In this document: one piece after another, positions 8,613-17,921 of the stretch | Position numbering within the stretch: the stretch's first letter is position 1 | How the letters are laid out: every line of letters begins with the position of its first letter | Origin: Pseudomonas taiwanensis DSM 21245 | GTDB lineage: Bacteria; Pseudomonadota; Gammaproteobacteria; Pseudomonadales; Pseudomonadaceae | NCBI RefSeq assembly: GCF_000425785.1 | Contig: NZ_AUEC01000033.1 | Location: 1 to 61,747 of the forward strand | Length of the DNA stretch: 61,747 nt | Direction of reading: 5' to 3' | Made by a program: the position numbers and the translations under genes | Notes under the pieces: model-generated | The model's input: the letters and a program-made list of their open reading frames with translations, nothing else | Database searches by the model: none | What the model was told of the DNA's origin: nothing

Positions 8613-9863
8613 TTAGTGGGCGACGGCAGCAGCGCCGTGTTCGTCGATCAGTGCGCCGTTGTAGAAACGGTCGATGGAGAAAGGCGCAGCCAGCGGGTGC
8701 ATCTCGCCCTTGGCCAGGCTCGCCGCGAAGACGTTGCCCGAACCCGGGGTGGCCTTGAAGCCGCCGGTACCCCAACCGCAGTTGAAGAACATGTTCTTGA
8801 CCGGGGTCTTGGAGATGATCGGGCACGCATCCGGGGTGGTGTCGACGATGCCGCCCCACTGACGGTTCATGCGCACGCGGGACAGGTTCGGGAACATTTC
8901 GACGATCGCTTGCAGGGTGTGCTCGATGATCGGGTAAGAACCACGCTGGCCGTAGCCGACCCAGCCGTCGATACCCGCACCGATCACCAGGTCGCCCTTG
9001 TCGGACTGGCTGATGTAGCCGTGCACGGCGTTGGACATGATCACGCTGTCGATGATCGGTTTGATCGGCTCGGACACCAGTGCTTGCAGCGGGTGCGATT
9101 CCAGCGGCAGGCGGAAGCCGGCCAGTTTGGCCATGTGCCCGGAGTTACCGGCGGTGACCACGCCGACGCGCTTGGCGCCGATGAAGCCCTTGTTGGTTTC
9201 CACGCCGATGACCGCGCCGTTTTCCTTGCGGAAACCGATCACTTCGGTCTGCTGGATCAGGTCCACGCCCAGGGCATCGGCGGCACGGGCGAAGCCCCAG
9301 GCCACGGCGTCGTGACGGGCCACGCCGCCACGGCGCTGAACGGTCGCGCCGAGGATCGGGTAACGGGTGTTCTTCGAGCAGTCCAGGTACGGGATCTCGG
9401 CCGCGACCTGGGCGGTGTTGAGCAGCTCGCCATCCACGCCGTTGAGGCGGTTGGCGCTGACACGACGCTCGGAGTCACGCATGTCCTGCAGGGTGTGGCA
9501 CAGGTTGTAGACGCCGCGCTGGGAGAACATCACGTTGTAGTTGAGGTCCTGGGACAGGCCCTCCCACAGCTTCATGGCGTGCTCGTACAGGTGCGCCGAC
9601 TCGTCCCACAGGTAGTTGGAACGCACGATGGTGGTGTTACGGGCAGTGTTGCCGCCGCCCAGGTAGCCCTTCTCGACTACCGCCACGTTGGTGATGCCGT
9701 GCTCCTTGGCCAGGTAGTAGGCCGTGGCCAGGCCGTGGCCGCCACCGCCGACGATGACCACGTCGTAGACCTTCTTAGGGGTCGGCGTGCGCCACATGCG
9801 CTGCCAGTTCTCGTGGTGGCTGAGAGAGTGTTTGAAGAGGCCGAAGCCCGAATAACGTTGCAT
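8613..9863 (-). CDS. soxB: Sarcosine oxidase beta subunit
   Basis: A 416-residue DAO-family flavoprotein that oxidises sarcosine. The FAD motif [20 protein letters not shown] is at residues 33-52. In this family FMN is attached covalently to a His in an R-H-D-A-V-A-W-G context, seen here at His184. The C-terminus has the expected [16 protein letters not shown] signature. It lies 14 bp downstream of glyA and upstream of soxD, so glycine production and its conversion to serine are encoded on one transcript. Confidence 0.96.
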   Translation of the reverse strand: MQRYSGFGLFKHSLSHHENWQRMWRTPTPKKVYDVVIVGGGGHGLATAYYLAKEHGITNVAVVEKGYLGGGNTARNTTIVRSNYLWDESAHLYEHAMKLWEGLSQDLNYNVMFSQRGVYNLCHTLQDMRDSERRVSANRLNGVDGELLNTAQVAAEIPYLDCSKNTRYPILGATVQRRGGVARHDAVAWGFARAADALGVDLIQQTEVIGFRKENGAVIGVETNKGFIGAKRVGVVTAGNSGHMAKLAGFRLPLESHPLQALVSEPIKPIIDSVIMSNAVHGYISQSDKGDLVIGAGIDGWVGYGQRGSYPIIEHTLQAIVEMFPNLSRVRMNRQWGGIVDTTPDACPIISKTPVKNMFFNCGWGTGGFKATPGSGNVFAASLAKGEMHPLAAPFSIDRFYNGALIDEHGAAAVAH

Positions 9864-9877
9864 GGTGGGTTACTCCC

Positions 9878-11131
9878 TCAGCGGTAAACCGGGAAATCGG
9901 CGCACAGGGCGGCGACGTTCTTGGCCACATCGGCTTCGACGTCGGCATCGCCGAGGTTGTCGAGGATGTCGCAGATCCAGCCGGCCAGGGCCACGCACTG
10001 GGCAACCTTGAAGCCGCGGGTGGTGACGGCCGGGGTACCGATGCGCAGGCCAGAGGTGACGAACGGCGACTGCGGGTCGTTCGGTACGGCGTTCTTGTTG
10101 ACGGTGATGTGGGCGCGACCCAGGGCGGCGTCGGCGTCTTTGCCGGTCAGGCCCTGACGAATCAGGCTGACCAGGAACAGGTGGTTGTCAGTGCCGCCGG
10201 AGACCACGTCGTAGCCGCGATCGACGAACACCTGGGCCATGGCCTGGGCGTTCTCGATGACTTGTTTCTGGTAGGCCTTGAATTCAGGTTCCAGCGCTTC
10301 CTTGAAGCACACGGCCTTGGCAGCGATGACGTGCATCAGCGGACCGCCCTGGGCGCCTGGGAAGACGGCCGCGTTGAGTTTCTTCTCGATCTCTTCGTTC
10401 GACTTGGCCAGGATCAGGCCGCCACGAGGGCCGCGCAGGGTCTTGTGGGTGGTGGTGGTGACCACATCGGCGAACGGAATCGGGTTCGGGTACAGGCCAG
10501 CGGCGACCAGGCCGGCCACATGGGCCATGTCGACGAACAGCAGCGCGCCCACTTTGTCGGCGATGGCGCGGAAGCGTGGGAAGTCGAGGGTCTTGGAGTA
10601 GGCCGAGAAGCCAGCAACGATCATCTTCGGCTTGTGCTCGACAGCCAGGCGCTCGACTTCGTCGTAGTCGATCAGGCCGGTGTTGGTGTCGATGCCGTAT
10701 TGGACGGCGTTGTACAGCTTGCCCGAGGACGACACCTTGGCGCCGTGGGTCAGGTGGCCGCCATGGGCCAGGCTCATGCCCAGGATGGTGTCGCCGGCCT
10801 GCAGCAGGGCCAGGTAGACAGCGCCGTTGGCCGAGGAGCCAGAGTGTGGCTGGACGTTGGCGTAGTCGGCGCCGAACAGCTGCTTGGCGCGCTCGATGGC
10901 CAGCGCTTCGACTTTGTCGACATGCTCGCAGCCGCCGTAGTAACGCTTGCCTGGGTAGCCCTCGGCGTACTTGTTGGTCAGGCCGCTGCCCTGGGCCTGC
11001 ATCACGCGCTTGCTGGTGTAGTTCTCCGAGGCGATCAGCTCGATGTGATCTTCCTGACGCTGTTCTTCGGCATTCATCGCCGCCAGCAGTGCATCGTCAT
11101 AACCTTGGATCTGGTCTTGCTTGCTGAACAT
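9878..11131 (-). CDS. glyA: Serine hydroxymethyltransferase
   Basis: A 417-residue PLP enzyme interconverting glycine plus methylene-THF and serine plus THF (EC 2.1.2.1). Visible signatures are [10 protein letters not shown], the [13 protein letters not shown] substrate loop, HVAGLVAAG and the PLP lysine in [16 protein letters not shown]. The frame is open further upstream, but the ATG at 11131 is preceded by GGGAG at 7-nt spacing and gives the normal [12 protein letters not shown] start. It heads the sox operon. Pseudomonas usually has a second housekeeping glyA, so this is the betaine-linked copy; its products link sarcosine-derived C1 units to serine, which SdaB then deaminates. Confidence 0.95.
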   Translation of the reverse strand: MFSKQDQIQGYDDALLAAMNAEEQRQEDHIELIASENYTSKRVMQAQGSGLTNKYAEGYPGKRYYGGCEHVDKVEALAIERAKQLFGADYANVQPHSGSSANGAVYLALLQAGDTILGMSLAHGGHLTHGAKVSSSGKLYNAVQYGIDTNTGLIDYDEVERLAVEHKPKMIVAGFSAYSKTLDFPRFRAIADKVGALLFVDMAHVAGLVAAGLYPNPIPFADVVTTTTHKTLRGPRGGLILAKSNEEIEKKLNAAVFPGAQGGPLMHVIAAKAVCFKEALEPEFKAYQKQVIENAQAMAQVFVDRGYDVVSGGTDNHLFLVSLIRQGLTGKDADAALGRAHITVNKNAVPNDPQSPFVTSGLRIGTPAVTTRGFKVAQCVALAGWICDILDNLGDADVEADVAKNVAALCADFPVYR

Positions 11132-11471
11132 CTTGTTTCTCCCGGCAGCGATCGTTTCTTGTCTGTAAGGCACTGTGGCCCTTTATGGCGATGGTATGAC
11201 TGGCCGGGGTGACTCAGATGCCTGCGCACGCCTTGCAATGGCGCGTTTACGACATTCGTCGTTGTGCTGTTTATGCCGGCCCTGTCACGGGCGAATCCGC
11301 GTCCACAGCCAGTGCGGTGTGCTGAAGGCCTGTGGTATCGCTGTGGGAGCGGGTTTACCCGCGAGAAGGCCAGCCCGGCCACCACACATATCAACCGATG
11401 CGCAGCTTGTATAGGCAACCGCCGAAGCGATGGTTTAGAGTGCTGTTCTGCGTCGTTCACAGGACCGTGTC
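11132..11471. promoter_or_regulatory. glyA/ltaE divergent intergenic region
   Basis: A 340-bp gene-free region between divergent glyA and ltaE. It must hold both promoters, but I cannot assign -35/-10 boxes with confidence. A REP-like palindrome with GGGAGCGGGTTTACCCGCGAG at its core lies at about 11345-11366, nearer to ltaE. I saw no glycine-riboswitch tandem fold. Confidence 0.4.
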
Positions 11472-12512
11472 ATGCCAGATAACAGCCAACAATTCGCCAG
11501 CGACAACTACTCCGGAATCTGCCCCGAAGCCTGGGCGGCGATGGAAAAGGCCAACCATGGCCACGAACGCGCCTACGGCGACGACCAGTGGACCGAGCGT
11601 GCCTCGGAGTACTTCCGCAAACTGTTCGAAACCGACTGCGAAGTGTTTTTCGCCTTCAACGGCACTGCCGCCAACTCCCTGGCCCTGGCCTCGTTGTGCC
11701 AGAGCTACCACAGTGTGATCTGCTCTGAGACCGCCCACGTCGAAACCGACGAATGCGGCGCGCCGGAGTTCTTCTCCAACGGCTCCAAGCTGCTCACCGC
11801 GCCTAGCATCGAAGGCAAGCTGACCCCGGCGTCGATCCGCGAAGTGGCCCTCAAGCGCCAGGACATCCACTACCCCAAGCCACGTGTGGTCACCATTACC
11901 CAGGCCACCGAAGTGGGCACCGTGTACCGCCCCGACGAGCTCAAGGCGATCAGCGCCACCTGCAAGGAGCTGGGCCTTAACCTACACATGGACGGGGCGC
12001 GCTTCACCAATGCCTGTTCGTTCCTCGGCTGCTCGCCGGCCGAGCTGACCTGGAAGGCCGGCGTCGACGTGTTGTGCTTTGGCGGCACCAAGAACGGCAT
12101 GGCCGTCGGTGAGGCGATCCTGTTCTTCAATCGCGCCCTGGCCGAAGACTTCGACTACCGCTGCAAGCAAGCCGGGCAACTGGCTTCGAAGATGCGTTTC
12201 CTGTCGGCGCCATGGGTCGGGCTGCTGGAGGATGGCGCCTGGCTGCGCCACGGCGCCCACGCCAACCGCTGCGCACAGTTGCTGGCGTCGCTGGTCAGTG
12301 ATTTGCCTGGGGTGGAGCTGATGTTCCCGGTGGAGGCCAACGGGGTCTTCCTGCAGATGCCGGAACCCGCCATCGAAGCGCTGCGTCAAAAGGGCTGGCG
12401 GTTCTACACCTTCATTGGTAACGGTGGGGCGCGCTTCATGTGCTCGTGGGATACCGAAGAGGCCAGAGTTCGCGCGTTGGCGGCGGATATCAGAGCCATC
12501 ATGGGCCATTGA
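11472..12512 (+). CDS. ltaE: Low-specificity L-threonine aldolase
   Basis: A 346-residue fold-type I PLP enzyme cleaving L-threonine and allo-threonine to glycine and acetaldehyde (EC 4.1.2.48). Length equals that of the well-studied Pseudomonas enzyme. Lys207 in CFGGTKNG is the expected PLP lysine, and HMDGARFTNA supplies the PLP-nitrogen-binding Asp. It is divergent from glyA and thus adds another glycine source beside the sarcosine pathway. An inverted repeat following the stop probably terminates it. Confidence 0.95.
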   Translation: MPDNSQQFASDNYSGICPEAWAAMEKANHGHERAYGDDQWTERASEYFRKLFETDCEVFFAFNGTAANSLALASLCQSYHSVICSETAHVETDECGAPEFFSNGSKLLTAPSIEGKLTPASIREVALKRQDIHYPKPRVVTITQATEVGTVYRPDELKAISATCKELGLNLHMDGARFTNACSFLGCSPAELTWKAGVDVLCFGGTKNGMAVGEAILFFNRALAEDFDYRCKQAGQLASKMRFLSAPWVGLLEDGAWLRHGAHANRCAQLLASLVSDLPGVELMFPVEANGVFLQMPEPAIEALRQKGWRFYTFIGNGGARFMCSWDTEEARVRALAADIRAIMGH

Positions 12513-12522
12513 TCGAGCCCAC

Positions 12523-12552
12523 TATTGAGGCTCGGCACATCGGGCCTCAATA
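12523..12552 (+). terminator. Hairpin after ltaE
   Basis: TATTGAGGC at 12523-12531 and GCCTCAATA at 12544-12552 are perfect inverted repeats around a 12-nt loop, 11 bp past the ltaE stop. A short AT-rich stretch rather than a clean T-run follows, so termination may be imperfect. Confidence 0.6.
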
Positions 12553-12667
12553 CCGGTTAATTAGTTGCAAGCTGCAACTGGCAGTTCTGACAGTTGTGCA
12601 CTTTCCGACGGGCGCCCTATTTTGATATGCCTCGTGACGTGACCGAATACCCACAGGAAGGTGCCAG

Positions 12668-13159
12668 ATGCCAAGTGCGAATAAAAAAATCGATAAAAAT
12701 TTAGTCATCATCGACCATACCCCCTATACATTAGATGAGTTTGCCGGGTTACCCTTGTTCTGCCTGACCGCCAATGACTGGTTCACTTATGTGACGGGCG
12801 GAGACTTTCAGACTTTCATTCTCAAGGAAGTACAAAAAAAGCAGGAGGCAGACTGGAGTACAAGGCTCAACCTAACTTCTACAAATGGCGGAGTAACCAC
12901 CGAGGCACCCGCGCCTCTACTTGAACTTGCACAACGCAGTCCAACCCCAAACGGAAATAGCCTCACACTCACGGTCGATAATGAAGGCATCATAATCCAA
13001 GATAAAATAACTGTTTATGACGTGCTCACCACATTGGCCCAGTCAGCGGATCGAAGAATCGCCTTCAGCAGCAAAAAGTATCGAGTGAAACTCTATCAAT
13101 ATGCTTACTTTAGCGAGCAGGGTTTCGCCTTTGTAAACCTTAACCTCGAATCGCTCTGA
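12668..13159 (+). CDS. Unrecognised 163-residue protein, A/T-richer than its neighbours
   Basis: The frame starts at ATG 12668, 5 nt after an AGGAAGG-type ribosome site (about 12656-12662). I do not recognise the family. It has a lysine-rich start (NKKIDKN), a hydrophobic/aromatic segment (TLDEFAGLPLFCLTANDWFTYV), a middle rich in Thr, Asn and Pro, and a C-terminal half with predicted alpha/beta character ending in an aromatic YQYAYFSEQGFAFVN block. No signal peptide or membrane segment is visible. Codons such as AAA, AAT and ATA are far more frequent than in neighbouring genes, which suggests recent acquisition. It sits alone between ltaE and a chemoreceptor. An antitoxin, immunity or small accessory role is possible but unsupported. 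Confidence 0.65.
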   Translation: MPSANKKIDKNLVIIDHTPYTLDEFAGLPLFCLTANDWFTYVTGGDFQTFILKEVQKKQEADWSTRLNLTSTNGGVTTEAPAPLLELAQRSPTPNGNSLTLTVDNEGIIIQDKITVYDVLTTLAQSADRRIAFSSKKYRVKLYQYAYFSEQGFAFVNLNLESL

Positions 13160-13204
13160 CACAACTGAATTACGCTTTCGCCCGAACAGCAGGCCTGTTC
13201 GTTG

Positions 13205-13285
13205 CGTCGTCGAGGCAGCATCGCTGGCAAGCAGGCTCCTACAGAGAGCGGACAGCACCTGTAGGAACCGCTTGCCGGCGATGAA
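13205..13285. repeat. Diverged inverted REP pair
   Basis: A REP half (GCATCGCTGGCAAGCAGGCTCCTACA) at about 13217-13242 is followed by its inverted partner (TGTAGGAACCGCTTGCCGGCGATG) at about 13260-13283. It sits between the converging orphan gene and the chemoreceptor gene and could act as a bidirectional transcript end. Confidence 0.75.
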
Positions 13286-13297
13286 CGCAGCACCAAT

Positions 13298-15235
13298 CTA
13301 AAGCTTGAACCCGCCCATTTGCCGCGCCAGGTCATCGGTCAACCCGCGCAAGGCCTGACACTCTTGCCTACAGCCCTGCACCTCGGCCGCCGTCTCCCTG
13401 GCCAAGTCGGAAATCCCCTGCACTGTCCGATTGATTTCCTCGGTCACCGCCGACTGTTCTTCGGTCGCCGTGGCCACTTGGCTGTTCATGTCGCTGATGT
13501 GCTCGACCTGATCGGTAATCGCGCCCAGCGATGTCCCGGTGCGCTGGCTGGACTCGACACCGCTACCGGTCGCCTGCTGCCCGGCCTGCATCGAACTCAC
13601 GGCCATGCCGGCGCCATGCTTGAGGCGCTGGATCATGTGCTGGACTTCGTCGGTGGACACCTGCGTACGCCGCGCCAACGTGCGTACCTCGTCGGCGACC
13701 ACCGCGAAACCACGGCCCATTTCCCCCGCCCGCGCCGCTTCGATGGCAGCGTTCAGCGCCAGCAGGTTGGTCTGCTCGGAAATGCTGCGGATAACGGCAA
13801 GAACTTCGTCGATAGAGGAGACTTCATCCGCCAACTGCGCAACTGCATCCGCCGCTTTGCCGATATCGCCGGACATGCCCTCGATGCCCTGTATCGACCG
13901 GCGCACCACCTCGCGCGCCTGCAAGGCTTCGTCACGAGCCGACTGCGATGCCTGGGCTGCATCACCGGCGTTGCGGGCGATGTCCTGCACGGTCAGGCCC
14001 ATCTCGTGCACAGCCGTGGCGACCATCTCGGTCATTTCCTGCTGCCGCCCCGAGCGCTCGGCGGTGTTGTCCACTACCCGTGTCACTTGCCCGACCGCCA
14101 GGTGCAGGCGCTCGGTGGTGCGCAGCACCTCGCCGATCAGTGCGCGCTGGCTGTCGACGAACTGGTTGAAGCCGCGCGCCAGGTCGCCAAGCTCATCTTC
14201 ACGCGAGTCATCCAGGCGCTGGCTGAGGTCTCCCCCGCCACTGCCGATCTGCACCAATGCCGCAGTGACCTGGCGGATTGGCCGCACCAGCCCGCGCGCC
14301 ATCAGTACCACCAACAGCAATGAAACCAGCGCCACGGCACCACCGATCAGGCTGGTGAGCCACACGGCCTGGCGCGCCTGGGCGTAGATCTCGGCTTCCG
14401 GCACTTCGGCCACCAGCGTCCAGTTCAAGTCGCGCAGGGGCAGGCCCAGGGCCAGGTAGTCTTCACCGTCACGGCTGAAGCGGGTGCTGTGCAGGTTGTC
14501 ACCTGCAGCCATGACCGCCTTGGCGGCCTCGGCGCCGATCTGCTCCGTAAGCTGGCGTTTGCCGCTGAACGTGTTCTCTGGATGCACCTGGATCAGGCCA
14601 TCGTTGCGCACCAGCATGACCCGTCCGTGCTCGCCGAAGCTGAAGTCATGGATCAGCTTCGACAATTCGGTCATGCGCAGGCCCATGCCCGCCACACCCA
14701 CCAGTTGGCCGTTCTTTTCCACGCGATAGTCGATGAACAGCGCCAGCTCCCCGGTGGAGCCGTCGATGTCGATATTGATCAGGCGCTCGGCGCCGCTGTC
14801 GATGTAGCCATAGAACCACGTGTCCTTGGGGTTGTCGCGGCTCAGGGTTCGGTCCAGGCCCTTCTCGTTGTAGTAGTGGCCAGTTTCGGTCGAGGCGAAC
14901 AGGGTGGTGAAGGCTCGGTTGCGCTGCTTGGCAGCCTCCAAGTACTCGATGAAACGGGGCGCTTCGGCGGGGTTCTCACCGGCTGCGAGCCAGTCGCGCA
15001 GCAGGGTGTTGCCCGCGATGTCGGCCGCTGCGGTCAGCGGCTGCCCGAGCATACGCTCGATGTCGTTGCGGATGGCTTCGATGCTGGCCGGCAATGCCGT
15101 GTCGACCAAATACCGGTCGGTCAGGCGGTTGACCGCCACCGTATAGATCGCCACCACCACCAGGATGCTCGCCAGCAGGGCCGCGCCCATGCTCGCGATC
15201 AACTGCAACTGGATACTGCGCCGCCAGATACGCAT
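13298..15235 (-). CDS. mcpH: Methyl-accepting chemotaxis protein with a large periplasmic sensor (McpH-like)
   Basis: A 645-residue chemoreceptor. TM1 is at about residues 11-32, followed by a roughly 250-residue periplasmic dCache-type domain ([51 protein letters not shown]), TM2 near 288-310, a HAMP domain, and the conserved signalling hairpin ([38 protein letters not shown]). Gene position between ltaE and the betaine monooxygenase genes matches the P. putida KT2440 purine receptor McpH (PP_0320 as I recall), so the ligand may be purine derivatives. The symbol rests on that positional memory, not on ligand residues. The C-terminus ends FKL with no CheR-docking pentapeptide. Confidence 0.75.
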   Translation of the reverse strand: MRIWRRSIQLQLIASMGAALLASILVVVAIYTVAVNRLTDRYLVDTALPASIEAIRNDIERMLGQPLTAAADIAGNTLLRDWLAAGENPAEAPRFIEYLEAAKQRNRAFTTLFASTETGHYYNEKGLDRTLSRDNPKDTWFYGYIDSGAERLINIDIDGSTGELALFIDYRVEKNGQLVGVAGMGLRMTELSKLIHDFSFGEHGRVMLVRNDGLIQVHPENTFSGKRQLTEQIGAEAAKAVMAAGDNLHSTRFSRDGEDYLALGLPLRDLNWTLVAEVPEAEIYAQARQAVWLTSLIGGAVALVSLLLVVLMARGLVRPIRQVTAALVQIGSGGGDLSQRLDDSREDELGDLARGFNQFVDSQRALIGEVLRTTERLHLAVGQVTRVVDNTAERSGRQQEMTEMVATAVHEMGLTVQDIARNAGDAAQASQSARDEALQAREVVRRSIQGIEGMSGDIGKAADAVAQLADEVSSIDEVLAVIRSISEQTNLLALNAAIEAARAGEMGRGFAVVADEVRTLARRTQVSTDEVQHMIQRLKHGAGMAVSSMQAGQQATGSGVESSQRTGTSLGAITDQVEHISDMNSQVATATEEQSAVTEEINRTVQGISDLARETAAEVQGCRQECQALRGLTDDLARQMGGFKL

Positions 15236-15327
15236 GCCACCACTCTCCCACCAATTATTGTTTTGGGGGAAGTGTATACACTTACGTATCCAGTTAATCC
15301 AGCGATCTGACGCAAGCTGCTACGCCT

Positions 15328-15402
15328 TGTGGGAGCGGGTTCGCCGGCGAATGCGATGTTGCGTTCACCGCCGCATTCGCGAGTAAACCCGCTCCTACAA
15401 AG
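15328..15402. repeat. Inverted REP pair
   Basis: GTGGGAGCGGGTTCGCCGGC (from 15329) and its inverted relative ending AAACCCGCTCCTACAA (to 15401) flank about 30 nt. It sits between the ZapA-like gene and the chemoreceptor gene, both on the minus strand, and so may partly isolate the two transcripts. This is also where 6S RNA would be found next to a standard zapA; none is seen. Confidence 0.75.
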
Positions 15403-15416
15403 GGTCGGTGCAGAAG

Positions 15417-15719
15417 TTATTGCTCGGCAATGGTCCGAACGATCGCGTCCACGGTGGCGTCGATCTGCGCCTGGGTACGCTCAAGGGTCTGCTGGTGTTC
15501 GCGTTGCAGTTCAACCTGCTTGGAACACAGATTCAGGGCCGCCAGCACCAGCAGTTTGTCACCGATCAGGGTCGGGTACTGTCGCTTGGTCTCGGCCAGG
15601 GCGGTGTTGAGCATCCGTACCGCCTGCGCCAGGGTCTCCTCCTGGCCTTCGGGCGCCTTGATCGAATAGTCGTTGCCAAGGATCGACACGACGTTGATCG
15701 GCTGCGCTTGCAGTCTCAT
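15417..15719 (-). CDS. zapA: ZapA-family cell division protein (probable paralogue)
   Basis: A 100-residue ZapA domain protein: NVVSILGNDYSIKAPEGQEETL in the globular head, then LAALNLCSKQVELQREHQQTLERTQ starting the C-terminal coiled coil. ZapA tetramers crosslink FtsZ filaments at midcell. The start overlaps the stop of the preceding coiled-coil gene by 4 bp. From family knowledge, the standard Pseudomonas zapA lies next to ssrS (6S RNA), ygfA and pepP; none of these is here, so this looks like a second copy, unless the organism has moved its only one. Confidence 0.85.
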   Translation of the reverse strand: MRLQAQPINVVSILGNDYSIKAPEGQEETLAQAVRMLNTALAETKRQYPTLIGDKLLVLAALNLCSKQVELQREHQQTLERTQAQIDATVDAIVRTIAEQ

Positions 15720-15946
15720 GCGCCGACGACACCTGCGCTGGCGCGCTCAACCAATGCCTGGATACGGGCAGCGGTAGCACCGTGCTTTTCTTCCTGCTCC
15801 ATCAGCGACAGCTGCAGGGTCTCGTTTTCCTCCTTGGCTTGGGCCAATTGCTGGCCGAGGGCGGTATTTTGCTCGGTGAGCTGAGCGTTTTTCTGCATCA
15901 GGTCGCTGACCAGTTGCTCGAGTTGATTCAGGGAGGCTTCCAACAT
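15716..15946 (-). CDS. TIGR02449-like (ZapB-like) short coiled-coil protein
   Basis: A 76-residue protein dominated by a heptad-rich coiled coil (LNQLEQLVSDLMQKNAQLTE, LGQQLAQAKEENETLQLSL). I chose the ATG at 15946, which gives the usual MLEASLNQLE start; the longer open frame upstream lacks coding character. Proteins of this type are encoded directly before zapA in Pseudomonas and resemble ZapB in architecture. The 4-bp overlap with the ZapA gene implies coupled, roughly equimolar synthesis. Confidence 0.75.
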   Translation of the reverse strand: MLEASLNQLEQLVSDLMQKNAQLTEQNTALGQQLAQAKEENETLQLSLMEQEEKHGATAARIQALVERASAGVVGA

Positions 15947-16219
15947 AGGTCTATCTCGGGTTGTTGCAAAGGGCGCACACGATAAAGAAAAGCGCGAACC
16001 CTCGCCATTAAATATCGGATTCTCAAGGCTATTGCCTGCGCAGATTGACAGGGTAAGCAGCACCTTGTTCCGACCTGGGTCAACCGCCGGTCAGGAAAAC
16101 CGTTAGCGACCTCACATAATTGTCCGGTCGCACTCAAGACCGATCAGTCACGTCCGATAGCTTGTCAGGTCATATTTTGTCGCACGGACCGCGCCTTCAT
16201 TTCCCTGGACCCCTTTCCC

Positions 16220-17845
16220 ATGTCCCTACGCAACATGAACATTGCCCCGCGCGCACTCCTCGGGTTCGCGCTGATCGGCCTGCTGATGCTCGGCCTCGGT
16301 GTTTTCTCGCTCATCCAGATGGGCAGCATCCGACAGGCGGGCGTCGCCATCGAGAACATCAGCGTGCCGAGCATCAAGACCCTCGATGAGCTGACATCGC
16401 TCAACCTGCGCCTGCGTACCCTCTCGTACCGCCTGTTGACCAACCGGGAGCCAGAAACTCAGCGCGACACCCTGGCCCTGCTGGACCAGCGCAATGCCCA
16501 GATCGACCAGGCCCGTCGTGCCTACGAGCCACTGATCAGCGCAGCCGATGAACAGGCCGCATTCGACCAGTACACGCAACTGCTCAATCAGTACCGTCAG
16601 CTCGAAGCCCGCATGCGCAGCCTGAGCCAGGCCAATCGCACCGACGAGCTGCGCGACCTGCTCAATCGCGATCTGTTGGCAAACTCCGAACAAATCAACA
16701 AGGTCATGGATACCCTGGTACGGATCAACACCGAGCAGACCCGCGCGACCAACGAAACCGCCGCCAGTCAGTACGACACCGCCTTCGCCCTGGTGGTCGG
16801 GCTGTTGATTGCCGCCACCGTACTGACCTTCCTCTGCGCGTTTCTACTGACCCGCAGCATCGTCAAACCTATCGAGGAAGCGCTCAAGTGCGCCGAACAG
16901 GTGGCCGATGGCGACCTGACCCACACCATCCGTGCCGAAGGCACCGACGAAGCTGCTCGCCTGCTGCGTGCCATGGCCCGCATGCAGGACAAACTGCGCG
17001 ACACTTTGCAATTGATCGCCGGCTCCGCCACCCAGCTGGCGTCGGCTGCCGAAGAGTTGAACAGCGTTACCGACGAAAGCGCCCGTGGCCTGCAGCAGCA
17101 GAACAATGAAATCGAACAGGCCGCCACCGCCGTCACCGAGATGACCAGCGCAGTGGAAGAAGTGGCGCGCAATGCGGTCAGCACTTCGGAAGCCTCCAGC
17201 GAGGCCAGCCGTTCGGCAGGCGATGGCCGCGACCTGGTGATGGAGACGGTCGGTGCCATCGAACGCATGAGCGGCGATGTGCAGGCCACTGCCAAGCTGA
17301 TCACCCACCTGGCCGAGCAATCACGCGACATCGGCAAGGTGCTGGATGTGATCCGGGGCCTGGCCGACCAGACCAACCTGTTGGCGCTCAATGCCGCCAT
17401 CGAGGCCGCCCGCGCCGGTGAAGCTGGCCGTGGTTTCGCGGTGGTGGCCGATGAAGTGCGGGCGCTGGCCCATCGTACCCAGCAATCGACCAGCGAAATC
17501 GAGCGCATGATCGGTAGCATCCAGGGCGGTACCGACGAGGCCGTGGCGTCGATGCGCACCAGCACCGAACGCGCCGAGTCCACCCTCAACATCGCCCGTG
17601 GCGCCGGTATGGCGCTGGATACCATTGCCGGCGCAGTGGCGCAGATCAATGAGCGAAACCTGGTGATCGCCAGCGCGGCGGAAGAGCAGGCCCAGGTGGC
17701 GCGGGAAGTGGACCGCAACCTGGTCAACATCAATGACCTGTCGGTACAAAGCGCGACAGGAGCGCATCAGACCAGTGCGGCGAGTGCGGAGTTGTCGCGC
17801 CTTGCAGTGGATTTGAATGGACTGGTGGCGCGGTTCCGCACCTGA
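16220..17845 (+). CDS. Methyl-accepting chemotaxis protein with a four-helix-bundle sensor
   Basis: A 541-residue chemoreceptor. TM1 is about residues 12-32, a helical periplasmic domain of about 155 residues follows (4HB_MCP type, [19 protein letters not shown]), TM2 is about 188-210 ([20 protein letters not shown]), then HAMP and a signalling domain with [20 protein letters not shown] and [18 protein letters not shown]. It is divergent from the ZapA/ZapB-like pair and convergent with gbcB. By position it may correspond to the organic-acid receptor McfR/McpR of P. putida; I am not certain enough to give the symbol. A cytosolic tail ending VARFRT carries no pentapeptide. Confidence 0.85.
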   Translation: MSLRNMNIAPRALLGFALIGLLMLGLGVFSLIQMGSIRQAGVAIENISVPSIKTLDELTSLNLRLRTLSYRLLTNREPETQRDTLALLDQRNAQIDQARRAYEPLISAADEQAAFDQYTQLLNQYRQLEARMRSLSQANRTDELRDLLNRDLLANSEQINKVMDTLVRINTEQTRATNETAASQYDTAFALVVGLLIAATVLTFLCAFLLTRSIVKPIEEALKCAEQVADGDLTHTIRAEGTDEAARLLRAMARMQDKLRDTLQLIAGSATQLASAAEELNSVTDESARGLQQQNNEIEQAATAVTEMTSAVEEVARNAVSTSEASSEASRSAGDGRDLVMETVGAIERMSGDVQATAKLITHLAEQSRDIGKVLDVIRGLADQTNLLALNAAIEAARAGEAGRGFAVVADEVRALAHRTQQSTSEIERMIGSIQGGTDEAVASMRTSTERAESTLNIARGAGMALDTIAGAVAQINERNLVIASAAEEQAQVAREVDRNLVNINDLSVQSATGAHQTSAASAELSRLAVDLNGLVARFRT

Positions 17846-17851
17846 GAAAGC

Positions 17852-17911
17852 GGGGCCGCTCGCGGCCCATCGCAGCAAGCCGGCTCCTGCACAAAAGGGT
17901 GCAGGAGCCAG
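17852..17911. repeat. REP-like hairpin between the chemoreceptor and gbcB
   Basis: The convergent spacer carries GCCGGCTCCTGCAC (17880-17893), then AAAAGG, then GTGCAGGAGCCAGC (17900-17913), a strong inverted repeat, preceded by CCGCTCGCGGCCCATCGC. It should act as a transcript barrier for both genes. Confidence 0.65.
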
Positions 17912-17921
17912 CCATTTCGGA

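Noticed and set aside
11132..11471. A glycine riboswitch ahead of glyA
   Set aside because: I saw no tandem glycine-aptamer core sequence; the region has only a REP-like palindrome.
15300..15416. 6S RNA (ssrS) downstream of the ZapA-like gene
   Set aside because: The short space is filled by an inverted REP pair and cannot hold a 180-nt 6S fold.
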